DNA from: Fragilaria radians
Taxonomy: Eukaryota; Bacillariophyta; Fragilariophyceae; Fragilariales; Fragilariaceae
Assembly: GCA_900642245.1 (NCBI GenBank)
Contig: CAAAJI010000008.1
Coordinates: 492,655 to 556,654 of the forward strand
Length of the DNA stretch: 64,000 nt
Reading direction: 5' to 3'
The position numbers and the translations under genes are program-made. Below, piece after piece: positions 53,501 to 64,000 of the stretch (its first letter is position 1; every line of letters begins with the position of its first letter). The notes under the pieces are model-generated. The model was not told where the DNA came from. It saw only the letters and a list, made by a program, of their open reading frames with translations, and ran no database searches.

Positions 53501-54974
53501 ATCCAGAATCGGATCTTTTCATCCTCGCTTTCATCACTTTTCCAAGCCATTCAAAATGCAAAACATCACAGTGTGGTACAACAGTATCCTAATGTACCTG
53601 CCATTCTGAAAACTCGAAAGGGAACTAAAAATGCTTCAGAATAATATCCATATGTGAATTAATTTCAAGCAAACTTTCAAAATGAGAAATTTTATCAAAT
53701 GGCTTGTGATTTCTTGGTAGTATAGCTTTGGTGCAATCTAGGTCATTCTATTGTATGATGTCAGATTTGCATCTGTGCCTTTTTAATTTTTTTATTAACA
53801 GCTTAATGTAAAACACCATGTTAATGGATTAGAGAATTATCTTAATGGAACAATTCAAAGGGTTTTCTTCCTAGTGATGATTATTTTGAGTATGAATTGT
53901 ACATCCACTTCTATATATAAGTAGCATTATTTGTATCAATCACGATGCCATGGAATATTTCATAATAATATTCAGCAGAGTTTATAAGTTCTTGCCTACA
54001 GATTTTGATTTGATCTTAGGATTTCTGTGATCCATTTTGTATTTCGATGATACCAGAATATAGGTTCTTCAAGAGTTTAATTCTTAATTGGTGTTTATTG
54101 CTCGTATGGATTTTTCTAAATTCCAATACTTCCAAAAATAGAAATATTCCAGCCTCCTCCTTTTTAGTAATGGCTTAGTCATTCCTATATATTACAACTC
54201 TTATCGTAAAGAGTTCAATGGCAATTACCAATTTTGTTTTCAGAGATCCTGTCCCATACCTCTCGTTCCCTTATGTCCGTGACACCATGGGAATGAGACA
54301 GCAAGCTGAAGATACAAGATAAATCCGATTTTTAATAAAGGTTTAGCTAAGTACATCCATTTCAAATTGGGACATTCGACTTCTACTGTTCCACAAATGC
54401 ATTATTGGAATAGCGTTTATTTTCCTTACACTTTGAGATGACCCTGCTATGAGGAAAATTATGCTGAGTTTAGATTTCGTTAATGCAATCCCAATCACTT
54501 TTAATTGTTTTAACATACATTGATTTGAATAGACTACAAAATGCGTTAACGAGTGCACACACGTGAATTTGAGGAAATCTCTTCAGTCCAGTAGCTTACG
54601 ACTTTTCTAATGGTATTATCAGCATCTTTTTGTTTGCTATCCTCCAGTGATTTACCGTGTACATAATTTTTCCTACAGGTATTCTGCAAGCGTACAAAAA
54701 ATAAAGTATGCTTTGTTCATTATATTTTCCTTTATTTGGGCACATGCTAGTCCATTTTAATCATTCTTTTATCTCCAAATATTTTGCACAGTTTGTAATG
54801 AGGAAAGCTACGTATGTAATGTTTGACCAAAACAGAATCAAGTGAGATAATGTTTGATTTTTTGAATTTCAAGACACATTTTGCGAATTTTTAAATCAGA
54901 ACAAGGCGTACTGGGGAGTGTCTACTGCTGTAGTTTATTCTTGAATGTAACACAAAAATGAAAAGGAACGAAGT
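53501..54974. other. Intergenic, no gene supported
   Basis: About 1.5 kb between divergent genes (carrier fusion minus, SET protein plus). It is AT-rich, with only short frames and no recognised repeat or element. Confidence 0.5.
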
Positions 54975-56705
54975 ATGGAGTGTCGTAGTCAACCGAAGAG
55001 AATAAGAAGATATCCCTTCACTAAGTTCATCACGAATACATTCTTATTAATCCATATCATTTTTCCAGTATCCAATGGCTTGACTTCGATAAGGAAAAGT
55101 CTAGAAGAAGAAAAACCTGCTTCTGTTGCAACTCCTGTCGTTAAGGAACCATCTCCAATTATCGCAATGCAGGATATGATACCTGAAACAGTCACTTCCA
55201 CAGAACATGATCAAAAGCCACCTGCAAATGCACCAGTGATACGTAATGGTGAGAGTAAGCCCCTTATTAGTCCATCAAAAACAAAACAGGACCATATTGC
55301 CACTAATTCGTCGTTACATAAACGACCGCCGAATACCCATGTTCAATCTAAGGAGGCTCGGATTCATAAAGATTTTTTGGAATGGTGCAAATCATCAGGA
55401 ATTCGAACAAATCTGACAGTCCAATTCTTTGAGTATAATGACTTCCAGCAGGCACAAGCTCATCGGAAACTGGAAACATTGAATGACGATAATTTCTTGT
55501 TCCATCCAGAAGATTCTATTCCAGTATTGCAGGTTCGAGGCTTGGCAGCAAAACATGACATAAATGAGGGTGAAGTTGTGATATCAATACCTCTTTCAAG
55601 CCTTATCACAATAGCCACAACTATCGATGCGGACCCGGTACTTCGAAAAGTTATGGGGCCAAACGTTCGTCAAAAGTATGAGTGGGAAGATGCATTTTTT
55701 GAACTAGCTCTTCTATCCGTGGCACTGCTGTATCACCGAAAACTGGGAAAAGCTTCTCCACTCCACAACTATATTTCCATTTTACAAACATCACCAACAG
55801 ATAAGATTCCCTTTCTTTGGACTAAGTCACGAATGAGACAGGAGGCTCCGGAAGGAGTCCGACGACACGCGCAAGGTATTCATAAAGATATTCAAGATGC
55901 ATATTCGACTATATTTACAATTTTTAAAGGAGACTATCCAGAACTCTTTGAGACCGAAACGTATTCGTTAGAAAACTTTCTCTGGGCCTTTGCAATGGTA
56001 AATTCGAGACATTGGCACTTACCGATTCCAGGCTCTCTTCCCAAAAAAATAAAAGAAGAACCTGAAAATCATGCACCATTACAAGGCATTGGGGATCAAC
56101 TTCCACCTGCATCGCTTCCCACAGAGGAATGGATACTAGACCGTGGCGATGCATCAGATACACACATCATGGAAGCGCATTCATTTTTAGCACCGGTAGC
56201 TGATCTCTTAAATTTCGGCCCACCCTGTACTAGGGGATCCTATAATGCTAAAACGCAGTCTTTTGAATTGGTTGCAACATGCCCTTTTTTAAAGGGCCAA
56301 GAAGTGACGTATTGGTATAGCGATGACTGTGAAGACATCATGATCGCCAACTATGGCTTCACACATCCCATGGTACCAGCGTGTCCCACAATAGATGATC
56401 TTCGGTATGAAACTGATATGTGGAAGAGTCGATCTTTAAATTTCGAAGCTGAAGTTGTCAGTTTGCTCGATGAAATAGAAACATTAGAAAAAGAAATATC
56501 AAGACTCCAAAATGTAGTCTCGTCTTGCGCCTGTAACGAAGCGTATAACGGGGAACACCACAAACCAAGTGGAAAATCTAGAAAAGATAATTCGAACATA
56601 AACAAACATGATCACATTCGAGGCAGTAACCAACAGCCTGATTATCAACGCCATGGCGTCCGGCGTAAAGCGTGGAATCATCAAAAATCCGAGGCTGATT
56701 TGTAA
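54975..56705 (+). CDS. SET-domain methyltransferase-like protein (SETD/RBCMT group) with signal peptide
   Basis: Members of this group methylate lysine or histidine on non-histone proteins such as Rubisco and actin. The 576-residue protein starts with a basic stretch and a signal-like helix (FITNTFLLIHIIFPVSNG). A low-complexity linker follows (to about 130). The split SET domain starts with FLEWCKSSGI and RGLAAKHDINEGEVVISIPL. It continues with the long helical insert (LHNYISILQTSPTDKIPFLW; LENFLWAFAMVNSRHW). It ends with FLAPVADLLNFGPPC and CEDIMIANYGF. The usual ADLLNH has Phe for His. The C-terminus has a short coiled coil and a basic tail rather than a full Rubisco-binding domain. It converges on the next gene with 87 bp between stops. 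An organellar or secretory location is likely. Confidence 0.85.
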   Translation: MECRSQPKRIRRYPFTKFITNTFLLIHIIFPVSNGLTSIRKSLEEEKPASVATPVVKEPSPIIAMQDMIPETVTSTEHDQKPPANAPVIRNGESKPLISPSKTKQDHIATNSSLHKRPPNTHVQSKEARIHKDFLEWCKSSGIRTNLTVQFFEYNDFQQAQAHRKLETLNDDNFLFHPEDSIPVLQVRGLAAKHDINEGEVVISIPLSSLITIATTIDADPVLRKVMGPNVRQKYEWEDAFFELALLSVALLYHRKLGKASPLHNYISILQTSPTDKIPFLWTKSRMRQEAPEGVRRHAQGIHKDIQDAYSTIFTIFKGDYPELFETETYSLENFLWAFAMVNSRHWHLPIPGSLPKKIKEEPENHAPLQGIGDQLPPASLPTEEWILDRGDASDTHIMEAHSFLAPVADLLNFGPPCTRGSYNAKTQSFELVATCPFLKGQEVTYWYSDDCEDIMIANYGFTHPMVPACPTIDDLRYETDMWKSRSLNFEAEVVSLLDEIETLEKEISRLQNVVSSCACNEAYNGEHHKPSGKSRKDNSNINKHDHIRGSNQQPDYQRHGVRRKAWNHQKSEADL

Positions 56706-56792
56706 TTATTTATAAAGTTTTTGTTTTAATAGCGCGGTTTTATCTCACTATACATACGATGCCTATCAAAGCAAATGTCCAAGTTTAACTTT

Positions 56793-58964
56793 TTAATATC
56801 GCTTTGATCCTTTTTCAGCATACTCAAGAGGACTCCATCCAATTTTTCCTAGTCCTCCTCGCGAGGCATTCTCCAATCGACTTGACGCTATGCTTGCAGC
56901 TTGCACGAAGCCTGGCAAGAAGAGAATCGCTTTTTCTGATACCGTCAGAACGATATCCAGTGAACGCAATGTTGCGTCAGCAATAATGTTTCCCTCTTCT
57001 TCACCCTCAACTGGTTCAACTACTGTTCGATAATCTTCGTCAAAGTCAGCTCCCTCTATATCATCGAAAACAATTTCTGCAACTACTGAGTCACCATCAG
57101 CTACCGATGACTTCAGGTCTTTTGATACAGAGTTAATCTTTTGAAAGGGCAAGTCGATGGTCCTACTTTCATCCTCCTTTGAGTCAATCAAAAAGAAGAG
57201 ATTTTCTTCGTCTTCTAGTACTTTGACACGATTCGCTTCGATCTCAGCATCAATTCTTATCGCAGCGTCTTTCGCTTCTTGAATGATTCTCTCCCTTTCA
57301 TCAAACAAGCGCTCCCATTCCAAGATAAGCTGTTCGCGTTCCGCCACAGCCGTTTCGTAGCGGATTCGAGCAGCATTCTCTGCCTCTAGCAAATCAAGTT
57401 GATAAGCATCTTGAATTTCATCAAGCGCTACCAAAGTTGGTTGAATTATGCTATCTGAGTCATATCCATAGAGTATTTGTCGTAATTCTTTAGAAATCTC
57501 GGAACCGACAGCGTTTTCTGTTAGGATCAGAACGGCATCTATCGTGCTCTTTACTTTTTTGAGTGAGGACACAATTTCTTTAATGTTTTTTGGCTCTGGT
57601 GATTTGACACTCAAATCATCTCTCGCAATAATCATGGCAGTGACAACGTCCCGTAAGTTATCCGAGTTCAGTGCTGCTGCTGTACTCAAAGAAACCGGAT
57701 CAGTCAACCAAGTAATTTCAGGTTTCTCAATGCAAAGTCTCAGCCGCGATATTACACTATCTTGCTCATCGAGTAGCTCTGCAGGTAGTTGAAGGACAGG
57801 AGTTTCTAAGACTGGTTCTGGGGGGACCTCAGGTAGGTCAGGGAGGTCCGGAATATCGATTTGCTGGAGATTGGAGCCTTGCAGCTCCAGTACCTGTTGA
57901 CCCTTTTTATCCTCGCTGGCAGCAAAAAAGTTGCGCCATGCACCTGGTTGCCCATCACGCGCAGCTGCAAGGACTCGTGAGGTCGTCGCAGCTCCCGCAG
58001 CTATTGCAGTTCTCACTCTCTCTGTTTTGTAACCAGGTTTGTTCGTTTCCACTTGAAAATCCCGACGGACTTCGTAGGCTACATCGACGACAGTTCCTGC
58101 AACTTTACGTATATCAACACCTTCCTTTTCTCTTTTCAAAACAGTTTGTTTTCTCTTTTGATAGGCTCGTTGCTGTCGTTCGGTTCTAGTTCGCTGCCCT
58201 GCAGGGGCGACGCTGCGAATTCCGCGCTGTGATGTGGATTTGTCTCCCTTTAAAATATCCTGAATCGACTGTGTTACACTGCGAATTTCGTCAAGTGGAG
58301 TATTCAGTTCCTCGTATAGATTCAATTCCTCCAGCGAACGCATGTTTTCCGAATTCTGAACAGAAGATACGTTCTGGACTTCTCGAAAGGAGGATGAGCT
58401 CCCAAGCTGCCTAGTTGCTTTACGCACCGCTCGACCTACAGCCGCTCCTGAAGAACTGGCAGCTGGTAATGCTCGAGCAACATCCCGAACGACACGATCC
58501 CAAAGAAATATTCCTAAAGCAGCTAAAAGCTTGGTATCTCTTTCTATACGGTTTTCAACGAATATTTTGAGTGTTTCCAATAAATCGTCAGTCTTAGCAC
58601 TAAGAGCTTTCCATAACTTGGTATCCAGGAGTGTCTGGAGGGTCTTTGATTCGAAGTCGCTTTCCGAAGGGACAGGTGGTCGTAAATTTGATTTCGGATT
58701 GGAAGCCCTCTGTAAAAGCTGGAACACTTCATCTTCTGTAAATTGATCAAAAGTTCCATCACTTAATATAGATTTAAGAACACGAGCGTCTACATCACTT
58801 ATGTCCTCGTTATCATTCGCGGAAGGACTTGAACACAACGAATTTGAATACCTTGACTTTGAGAGACTTATCAGAAAACTTTGAGGAACAAAAGAGCTAA
58901 CTGTACACTGCTTTACATGGCAGAATAGTAACGAAAAATAAAATATGTTCCAATTTATAATCAT
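56793..58964 (-). CDS. Unrecognised 723-residue coiled-coil protein, plastid-type leader
   Basis: A continuous frame from ATG 58964. A signal peptide (IFYFSLLFCHVKQC) is followed by TVSSFVPQSFLISLSKS, an ASAFAP-like site with Phe, then a Ser-rich transit part. Residues about 55-140 are helical (DARVLKSILSDGTFDQFTED). An Ala/Arg-rich block (about 165-190) and a very basic Gln/Arg-rich stretch (about 250-285, RTERQQRAYQKRKQTVLKRE) follow. A proline-rich hinge is near 370-390 (DLPDLPEVPPEPVLETPV). A helical domain spans about 395-510, with a long coiled coil at about 510-590 (LLEAENAARIRYETAVAERE). The final third is acidic. I recognise no family. The leader suggests a stromal or envelope protein. 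Confidence 0.7.
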   Translation of the reverse strand: MIINWNIFYFSLLFCHVKQCTVSSFVPQSFLISLSKSRYSNSLCSSPSANDNEDISDVDARVLKSILSDGTFDQFTEDEVFQLLQRASNPKSNLRPPVPSESDFESKTLQTLLDTKLWKALSAKTDDLLETLKIFVENRIERDTKLLAALGIFLWDRVVRDVARALPAASSSGAAVGRAVRKATRQLGSSSSFREVQNVSSVQNSENMRSLEELNLYEELNTPLDEIRSVTQSIQDILKGDKSTSQRGIRSVAPAGQRTRTERQQRAYQKRKQTVLKREKEGVDIRKVAGTVVDVAYEVRRDFQVETNKPGYKTERVRTAIAAGAATTSRVLAAARDGQPGAWRNFFAASEDKKGQQVLELQGSNLQQIDIPDLPDLPEVPPEPVLETPVLQLPAELLDEQDSVISRLRLCIEKPEITWLTDPVSLSTAAALNSDNLRDVVTAMIIARDDLSVKSPEPKNIKEIVSSLKKVKSTIDAVLILTENAVGSEISKELRQILYGYDSDSIIQPTLVALDEIQDAYQLDLLEAENAARIRYETAVAEREQLILEWERLFDERERIIQEAKDAAIRIDAEIEANRVKVLEDEENLFFLIDSKEDESRTIDLPFQKINSVSKDLKSSVADGDSVVAEIVFDDIEGADFDEDYRTVVEPVEGEEEGNIIADATLRSLDIVLTVSEKAILFLPGFVQAASIASSRLENASRGGLGKIGWSPLEYAEKGSKRY

Positions 58965-60495
58965 GCTGAAATTACAAGAATCGTAAATGACGAAAGTGTC
59001 GATTGCAATATCGTTGACACTTGATGGAAGCTTTGTTAAAAAATCTTACTTTGAAACGTAAGTTCAAAATAACAAAAATATAATACTGAACTAAAAGTTG
59101 ACAGTAAATTGAAACTTTTGCAGTTCGATTTCAATTACAATATGAAAAGAAACGCTGTGATACCCTGTATCAATACTAATATTTTTGACACGCTTACTAG
59201 AATTACCCTTCCTCTTGCGTGAGTATCTGAGTGCTAAACCTGGAAAGTTTTCATAGCCAGAAAATGGTTTTACTCAGGGTTAAAAACATCCTACCATGTA
59301 CATACATATCCAACATCGAGGATAATCACTTGTTCAGTCCCTTTAATTCTATATTTTTATCTCGGAGTTGTACTTGTTATTGACATCAACTGAACTGATG
59401 CCGTTCCAACAGATATTCTGATTGGAAGCTTATCGAGAAGCTTGTTACACTCTGCAAGTAGTATACTTAGGACTCGGAAAAAGCCATGATTTAGTCTCCT
59501 GTATCGCATCCCATTCCATTCATTCTCTGCAGATGCTCAGAACAAGTAAACTTTTCAAAATCTATGCAATTTTCCAAATTGAACTAGAATGATAAATTGA
59601 AAGGCATCAAAAATAGGGAAGACATAGGTTTCTGTACTCCACTTACATATATCTCTAATCTTGGACACGGCTACTTGGACCAACATTAATCAATCACGCA
59701 AACACTTGTTCAAGATGCAAGTATCCTTATGATCACTGTAGTTAAAGGAATTCATTTGTGAAGTGGTGAGGTCTTGTAACCTTAAACCCAAATTCTTTCA
59801 TCACATTCTACAATTATTTTGTATTGTCTAACAATACTAGATTTAGTAGATTAATAATGGACAGTCTGGGTAGGACGGAGATGATTGGCAATAACCACAA
59901 GCAGCATTCTCTATTTCCAAAAGCTCATTTTGGAACTTGCCTTTTGATACTAAATAATGATAAATGAAATTTAAAAACCTTCCAAATGACAGTATGAAGT
60001 AAAATGAATGAATGGAAGATGAAGTTTAATTCTTGGTATCGTTTTGATCCTTCAATGTGAGAGACAGAGTGTGCATTTTAATTTTTCAGATCTAATCCAA
60101 ACTAGTAGAATCCGGGAAGGCCTAGGATAAAGAAGTAACACTCCTAGACAGAATAAGTTTCATCTACCCAAAACTTATTGGAGAAAGAAATTGGAAGAAG
60201 CTAAGTGTTCTAACAAGAAAACATTTCTCTGTCGAATTACTTTTCGAACGAGAAAAAATGTAGCAATGGCAAGTCAAAGTTGGGGGAAAGAACTGCGAAA
60301 AATCAGTACCATTGGAAAGAATATGTTCGAATGTGCCAAAGATTGTATCGATAGATAGTTTGTTTGAACGACCTATTACAGTCTGGGATTAACTCAGTCG
60401 AGATGCCCGGAATCAATTCTATTAGAAATGCTTAAGTAAGTATATACCCATCCAAGACAAATTTGGACTGGTTGACATTACATTAAAGGCCCTTT
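58965..60495. other. Intergenic, no gene supported
   Basis: About 1.5 kb, AT-rich, lacking any frame above 60 codons and any recognised repeat. It lies upstream of the 723-residue gene and downstream of the QCR6 gene. Confidence 0.5.
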
Positions 60496-60955
60496 TCACT
60501 TCGTCAATTTGAAAATTTTGGGTGCTGCGCATTTGTCGACACAATGCAACAAATCAAAGTACCAAGATTCGCAATCTCCTTCTCCCTTTTCCTTAATTCT
60601 TTGAGCACAAGCATCGTATAGAAGACCTTGTTTGGGACAAGTCTTCACACATTCTTTGCGAATTTCAGGGAATGGATCAACAATTTCGTCCTAGATAGGA
60701 GAGGTGAGGTATGTTAGATTGATATCCATTGTCAAATCCTTGAGCAGACGTAAATACTAGTAGGGTTTATACTAAAGATACACGTCATCAAAAACCAATC
60801 ATGCCGATCTCTTGGAGGCTCTCTCCATTCGCTAAAGTTTCACTTTGATATACAATTCAATCTTCTGAATAAAAAGTCCACAAGAAATGATATGGAAATG
60901 AAAATCTGCAAGAAACATATCTGAGTCAAAGCAATGAGAAGAGTTCACCTACCAT
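60496..60955 (-). CDS. UQCRH: Cytochrome bc1 hinge protein (complex III subunit QCR6/UQCRH)
   Basis: This small acidic subunit sits next to cytochrome c1 on the intermembrane side of complex III. It is encoded by an ATG-only coding exon (60955-60953), a 262-nt intron (60952-60691, GTAGGT..ATCTAG) and one exon to the stop at 60496. The intron is phase 0. The protein has 65 residues, about the length of plant QCR6. It starts MDEIVDPFPEIRKECVKTC. It keeps the family pattern: VDP near the N-terminus, C-x3-C, LLYDACAQRIK, DCESWYFDLLHCVDKC, and the ending APKIFKLTK. The Cys pairs are spaced as in the family's CHCH-like hairpin. It lies divergent to the HAT/TPR gene, 380 bp away. It was found by reading the minus strand; no longer open frame marks it. 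Confidence 0.88.
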
Positions 60956-61335
60956 TGTCGTTGTGATGAAAACACAAAAAAGATTATCCTACAGTACGAA
61001 AAAAATGCGGTTTCTACCGTGAAAAAAAACGTTGTTACATCCATTGGTAATTTCGAGATAGTGCACAAAATTTTATTTCACGAGCCCCAAAGCTCGTGAT
61101 GTGGGTACGTCACGATTTTACAAGCAGTGATAAATTCTGGAAGGCTGGAAAGTGTACTGTAACGAAAAATGTGCGTAAGTCCGGTCCAATCAAACAAAAT
61201 CCATCAAGAATCAGCACAGGCAGGGAATAAAGTTTTGTGATGCAGTGATTGCACTTATAAGCTTGATTCAAGATTCTCTCCCATACCTTTTAACTTTAAG
61301 GATTGTTTAAGTTGATTGAACACTGAAAAGTTGAC
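60956..61335. promoter_or_regulatory. Shared divergent promoter region of UQCRH and the HAT/TPR gene
   Basis: 380 bp between two divergent starts. It holds an 8-bp perfect inverted repeat, TCACGAGC/GCTCGTGA (61078-61085 and 61092-61099, 6-nt loop). Eight bases later comes a CRE-like ACGTCA (61107-61112). These could serve both genes. Only position and symmetry support a role. Confidence 0.45.
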
Positions 61336-64000
61336 ATGTTTCAAAATGTATTGAAAGTTCCTCTATCAATTCTGAACTTATACTTGATCTTGTCGTCACA
61401 ACGATACCCACCTAATAAAGTGTACGGCTTTACGACAGAGAGATTAAAAAGGACTAAGGTTGTCTTTGATTTTCACACACAAATATTAATTAAAGAGAAA
61501 TCAAACTTCGGAACAATATGCTTTACTGCGATCCCTGGTTCAATGCAGGAAATTCCATTTACCGGGAAGAGAAACAGCGATTTGTCTGACACTCACAGCC
61601 GACGAAAGACTCGAGCCATGTTCCAATCTGCCAAAAAGCAAGAGAGAGCAGGTCGTTGGAAGGAAGCATCAGAGCTCTTAACAACTATACTGCAGCATGA
61701 TCCTACGGATGCGCATACTCATTTAGCATTGGCTAGACTTGAAGCGAAACGGGACGATTCACTTCGCGCACGAGAAGCATTTCAACAGGGTACTCAACAC
61801 TGTCCTAATAGCGTTCATTTATGGCAGGCATGGGCAAGATTTGAAGAACAGCAACAACAACCATCGTCTCCTGACAGAGCCCGTACGCTCTTTCAACAAG
61901 CGTTGGAAATAGAAGCTGATAACCCATACGTTTGTCACTCTTATGGTCTCATGGAGCAAAAGCTAGGATTTTCAGAAAAGGCTCAGGAACTTTGGCTTCA
62001 TGGCTTACGAAAGAATCCAACTGCCGCGTTAGTTTGTTCCATGGCTGAGTTGATGATTTCGCAAAAAAGATTTTCCGAAGCCAGGGACTTATACAAGCAA
62101 TATGAATCACAGGTGGGAACAGAAAGAGAGAGAGCCGAAATATACCTGGCATGCGCCTGGCTTGAAGAAAAATATTTTCGAAATTTTGAATGTGCCGAAG
62201 AATGGATCAATAGAGCACTTGGATTGGACCCATCGAGCAATGGAAGAGCGCAATTAGCCTTGGCTAGGTTGGAAGGTCGACGTAATAGACGAGAAGATAA
62301 ATCTGGAAAAGTAGCAACAAGAAGAAGGCTCTCGGAAGCTGTTCAGAATATTGAAAGGGGTCAAGTTGAAAGCACCGATGGTCGTTTGTTCAATGCTTTG
62401 GCACATGTTGAAGTTAAGTCAAGGAATTACGAAGAAGCAAGAAAAATATTGTTGAAAGGCATTGAACGTTTTCCTGATGATGTCTCAGTACGTACTTTGA
62501 CTATGACGATGATGATAGAAAATATGTGTTTCGTTACTAATGAAATTGTCTAATATTCAGCTTCTGAATGCTGCTGGTCGTGTGGAAGAACGCATGTTCA
62601 ACATAAATGGAGCTAGAGAGTTGTATAAAGCAAGTTTATCGCGCCAACCTTCAGCGCCAACATTTGTCGCATTAGCTATGTTAGAGATTCGCCATCCAGT
62701 GAGCAAACCCTCCAATTTTACGCTCATAAAATCTTACTTTGAGAGAGCGCTACAACTCGACTCTAGACACGGTCCAGCGTATAATGCTTATGGTAATATG
62801 GAATTTCGCAGGGGAAATGTCTCGGAAGCACGTGAAGTATACAATCGTGGGATGCGAGCAGGTTGTTCAGATCCGGCATCTGTTTATCACGGTCTTGCAA
62901 AAATTGAGCTATCCTTAGGAAATGTTGATACTGCTAGAGAAATCCTTTCTCGTGGACTGAGATTAGTCGAAGCGCAAGATAGAACTATGGATTCGTCACG
63001 GCATGAACGCGCTGTCTTTCTAGTACACACACTAGGCATGTTGGAACTCAACAGTAAACGTTTTGTTGAAGCGCAGAAAGTTTTTTTAGACGGATTAAAA
63101 AACTATGAGCGTTGTTCTCAACTACTCCTAGGTGCCGCATTGTGCGAGGTGAAGCTCGGGAGTATTGATAAGGCAAGGGCGTTATTCGAAAGTGCAGTTC
63201 GAGCAGACAAAAAGCATGCTCAAGCTTGGCAAGCATGGGGCGTCATGGAAGCTAGAGCTGGGAATTTCACAGTTGCAAAAACTCTTTTCGAAGCTGGCTT
63301 GAAGAGCAGTCCAAGACATGGTGCACTGTGGCATGCGTATGGAGTCCTTGAAGGACGACTGGGAAATATTCAAGCGGCCAGAACATACTTTGAAAGCGGT
63401 ATTCGCAAATGTCCAAACCATGTGCCACTCTATCAAGGATGGGCGAACGTAGAAATGAAAGCTGACAACTTAGACAAGGCTAAAACTTTGATAGGTGAAG
63501 CTCTTACACGTGACAAAACAGTTGGTTCTAGTTGGCTGGTGGCGGCGAAGATAGAGCAATTACAAGGAAACGATGGCTTGGTAAGTCTCATACTTAAACG
63601 AGGAATTGAGTGCGCACCAACGGAAGCATCCTTGTATCGAGAACTAGGGGAAAGACTTGTTCTTAAGGGAAAGTTCAATGAAGCGAGAGAAATTTTGGAA
63701 CGTGGTCTAGAAATCAATCCTCTTCATGCGCCTCTCTATCATTCGTTGGCGGAATTAGAAGCACGAATATTTAATGTGGAAGGCTTATCTCGTTTGAATA
63801 AAAGAGCAAAAAACATTTTCTCTGCTAACGCCATGGAATCTCTACCCTCATCAACTCAAGCTTGGGGCAGTCGGATACGAATGACCGCCTATGGATCAGT
63901 ACCAAAGGGAGTTGCAGTAGCACTGGCAGACAAAATTGGCCACAGTATCGAAGACGACGAAGACGATCCGATTGTAACTCCGATTGAAAGCATGAGTGAA
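61336..64000 (+). CDS. HAT/TPR RNA-maturation protein, Mbb1/HCF107 type (runs off the window)
   Basis: Mbb1 (alga) and HCF107 (plant) bind and stabilise plastid psbB/psbH transcripts. Exons are 61336-62487 and 62561-64000. The intron at 62488-62560 starts GTACGT, has TACTAAT, and ends TTCAG. The junction is in phase (PDDVS then LLNAAGRVEERM). The leader is signal-like (VLKVPLSILNLYLILSS) and ends near VYGFTTERL, an ASAFAP-like plastid site. From about residue 95 to the end, tandem helical repeats of HAT/TPR type follow one another. Examples are AHTHLALARLEAKRDD, VHLWQAWARFEEQQ, AWQAWGVMEARAGNF and ALWHAYGVLEGRLGN; I count at least a dozen. The last visible part is acidic (IEDDEDDPI). The C-terminus is outside the window. 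Confidence 0.87.

Noticed and set aside
1..64000. tRNA, rRNA, snRNA, CRISPR arrays and bacterial operons
   Set aside because: Scanned by eye for T-loop, A/B-box and array patterns. None was found, and gene structure is clearly eukaryotic.

Overview
The window looks like nuclear DNA of a diatom or close ochrophyte relative. Genes are compact and AT-rich. The few introns are 62-262 nt, with GT..AG ends and a branch-like TACTAAT or CTAAC just before the acceptor. Many proteins begin with a signal peptide, often followed by an ASAFAP-like site (Phe at the predicted +1), the leader used by plastids with four membranes. No tRNA, rRNA or CRISPR array was seen.

Left (1-12.9 kb): the start of a ubiquitin E1 gene (minus), a decayed piggyBac-like stretch, an unrecognised two-helix protein (minus), remains of a Ty3/gypsy pol gene (about 4.5-5.4 kb), and a long CLU (clustered mitochondria) gene that needs two single-base frame corrections. 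Middle (12.9-31.5 kb): organellar release factor 2, a zuotin/DNAJC2-type ribosome chaperone, a plastid CcdA-type thiol transporter, an unrecognised type I membrane protein, an AAMP/Sqt1 WD40 protein, a NOSIP-like protein, a proteasome alpha-like protein with a signal peptide, and an NVL/Rix7 AAA ATPase.

Centre (33.1-38.5 kb): a complete 4,700-bp Ty3/gypsy LTR retrotransposon with two 222-bp LTRs that read as identical, a 5-bp target duplication (ATAAG) and one open gag-pol frame. It sits inside a short gene for a secreted Cys-rich protein; the host frame is open on both sides and in phase once element and duplication are removed. This is the clearest event in the window.

Right (40-64 kb): a phosphoglycerate-mutase-fold protein lacking its catalytic histidines and carrying an RR-type lumen leader, a PsbP-domain protein, a HECT ubiquitin ligase with three copies of a beta-type repeat, a membrane-anchored Nudix protein (one frame break), a 989-residue fusion of GGxGY repeats and a mitochondrial-carrier domain behind a plastid-type leader, a SET-domain methyltransferase-like protein, a coiled-coil plastid-type protein, a 65-residue complex III hinge protein (QCR6/UQCRH) whose first coding exon is only the ATG, and a HAT/TPR protein of the Mbb1/HCF107 type running off the end.

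Together: about eight of the roughly 21 genes carry plastid or secretory leaders (RF2, CcdA, PGM-like, PsbP, carrier fusion, SET protein, coiled-coil protein, HAT/TPR). Ribosome biogenesis and nascent-chain factors (zuotin, AAMP/Sqt1, NVL) and ubiquitin-proteasome factors (E1, NOSIP, alpha-like, HECT) make up most of the rest. Five convergent pairs are packed tail to tail (87-294 bp between stops). Accessory content lies in the longer gaps.
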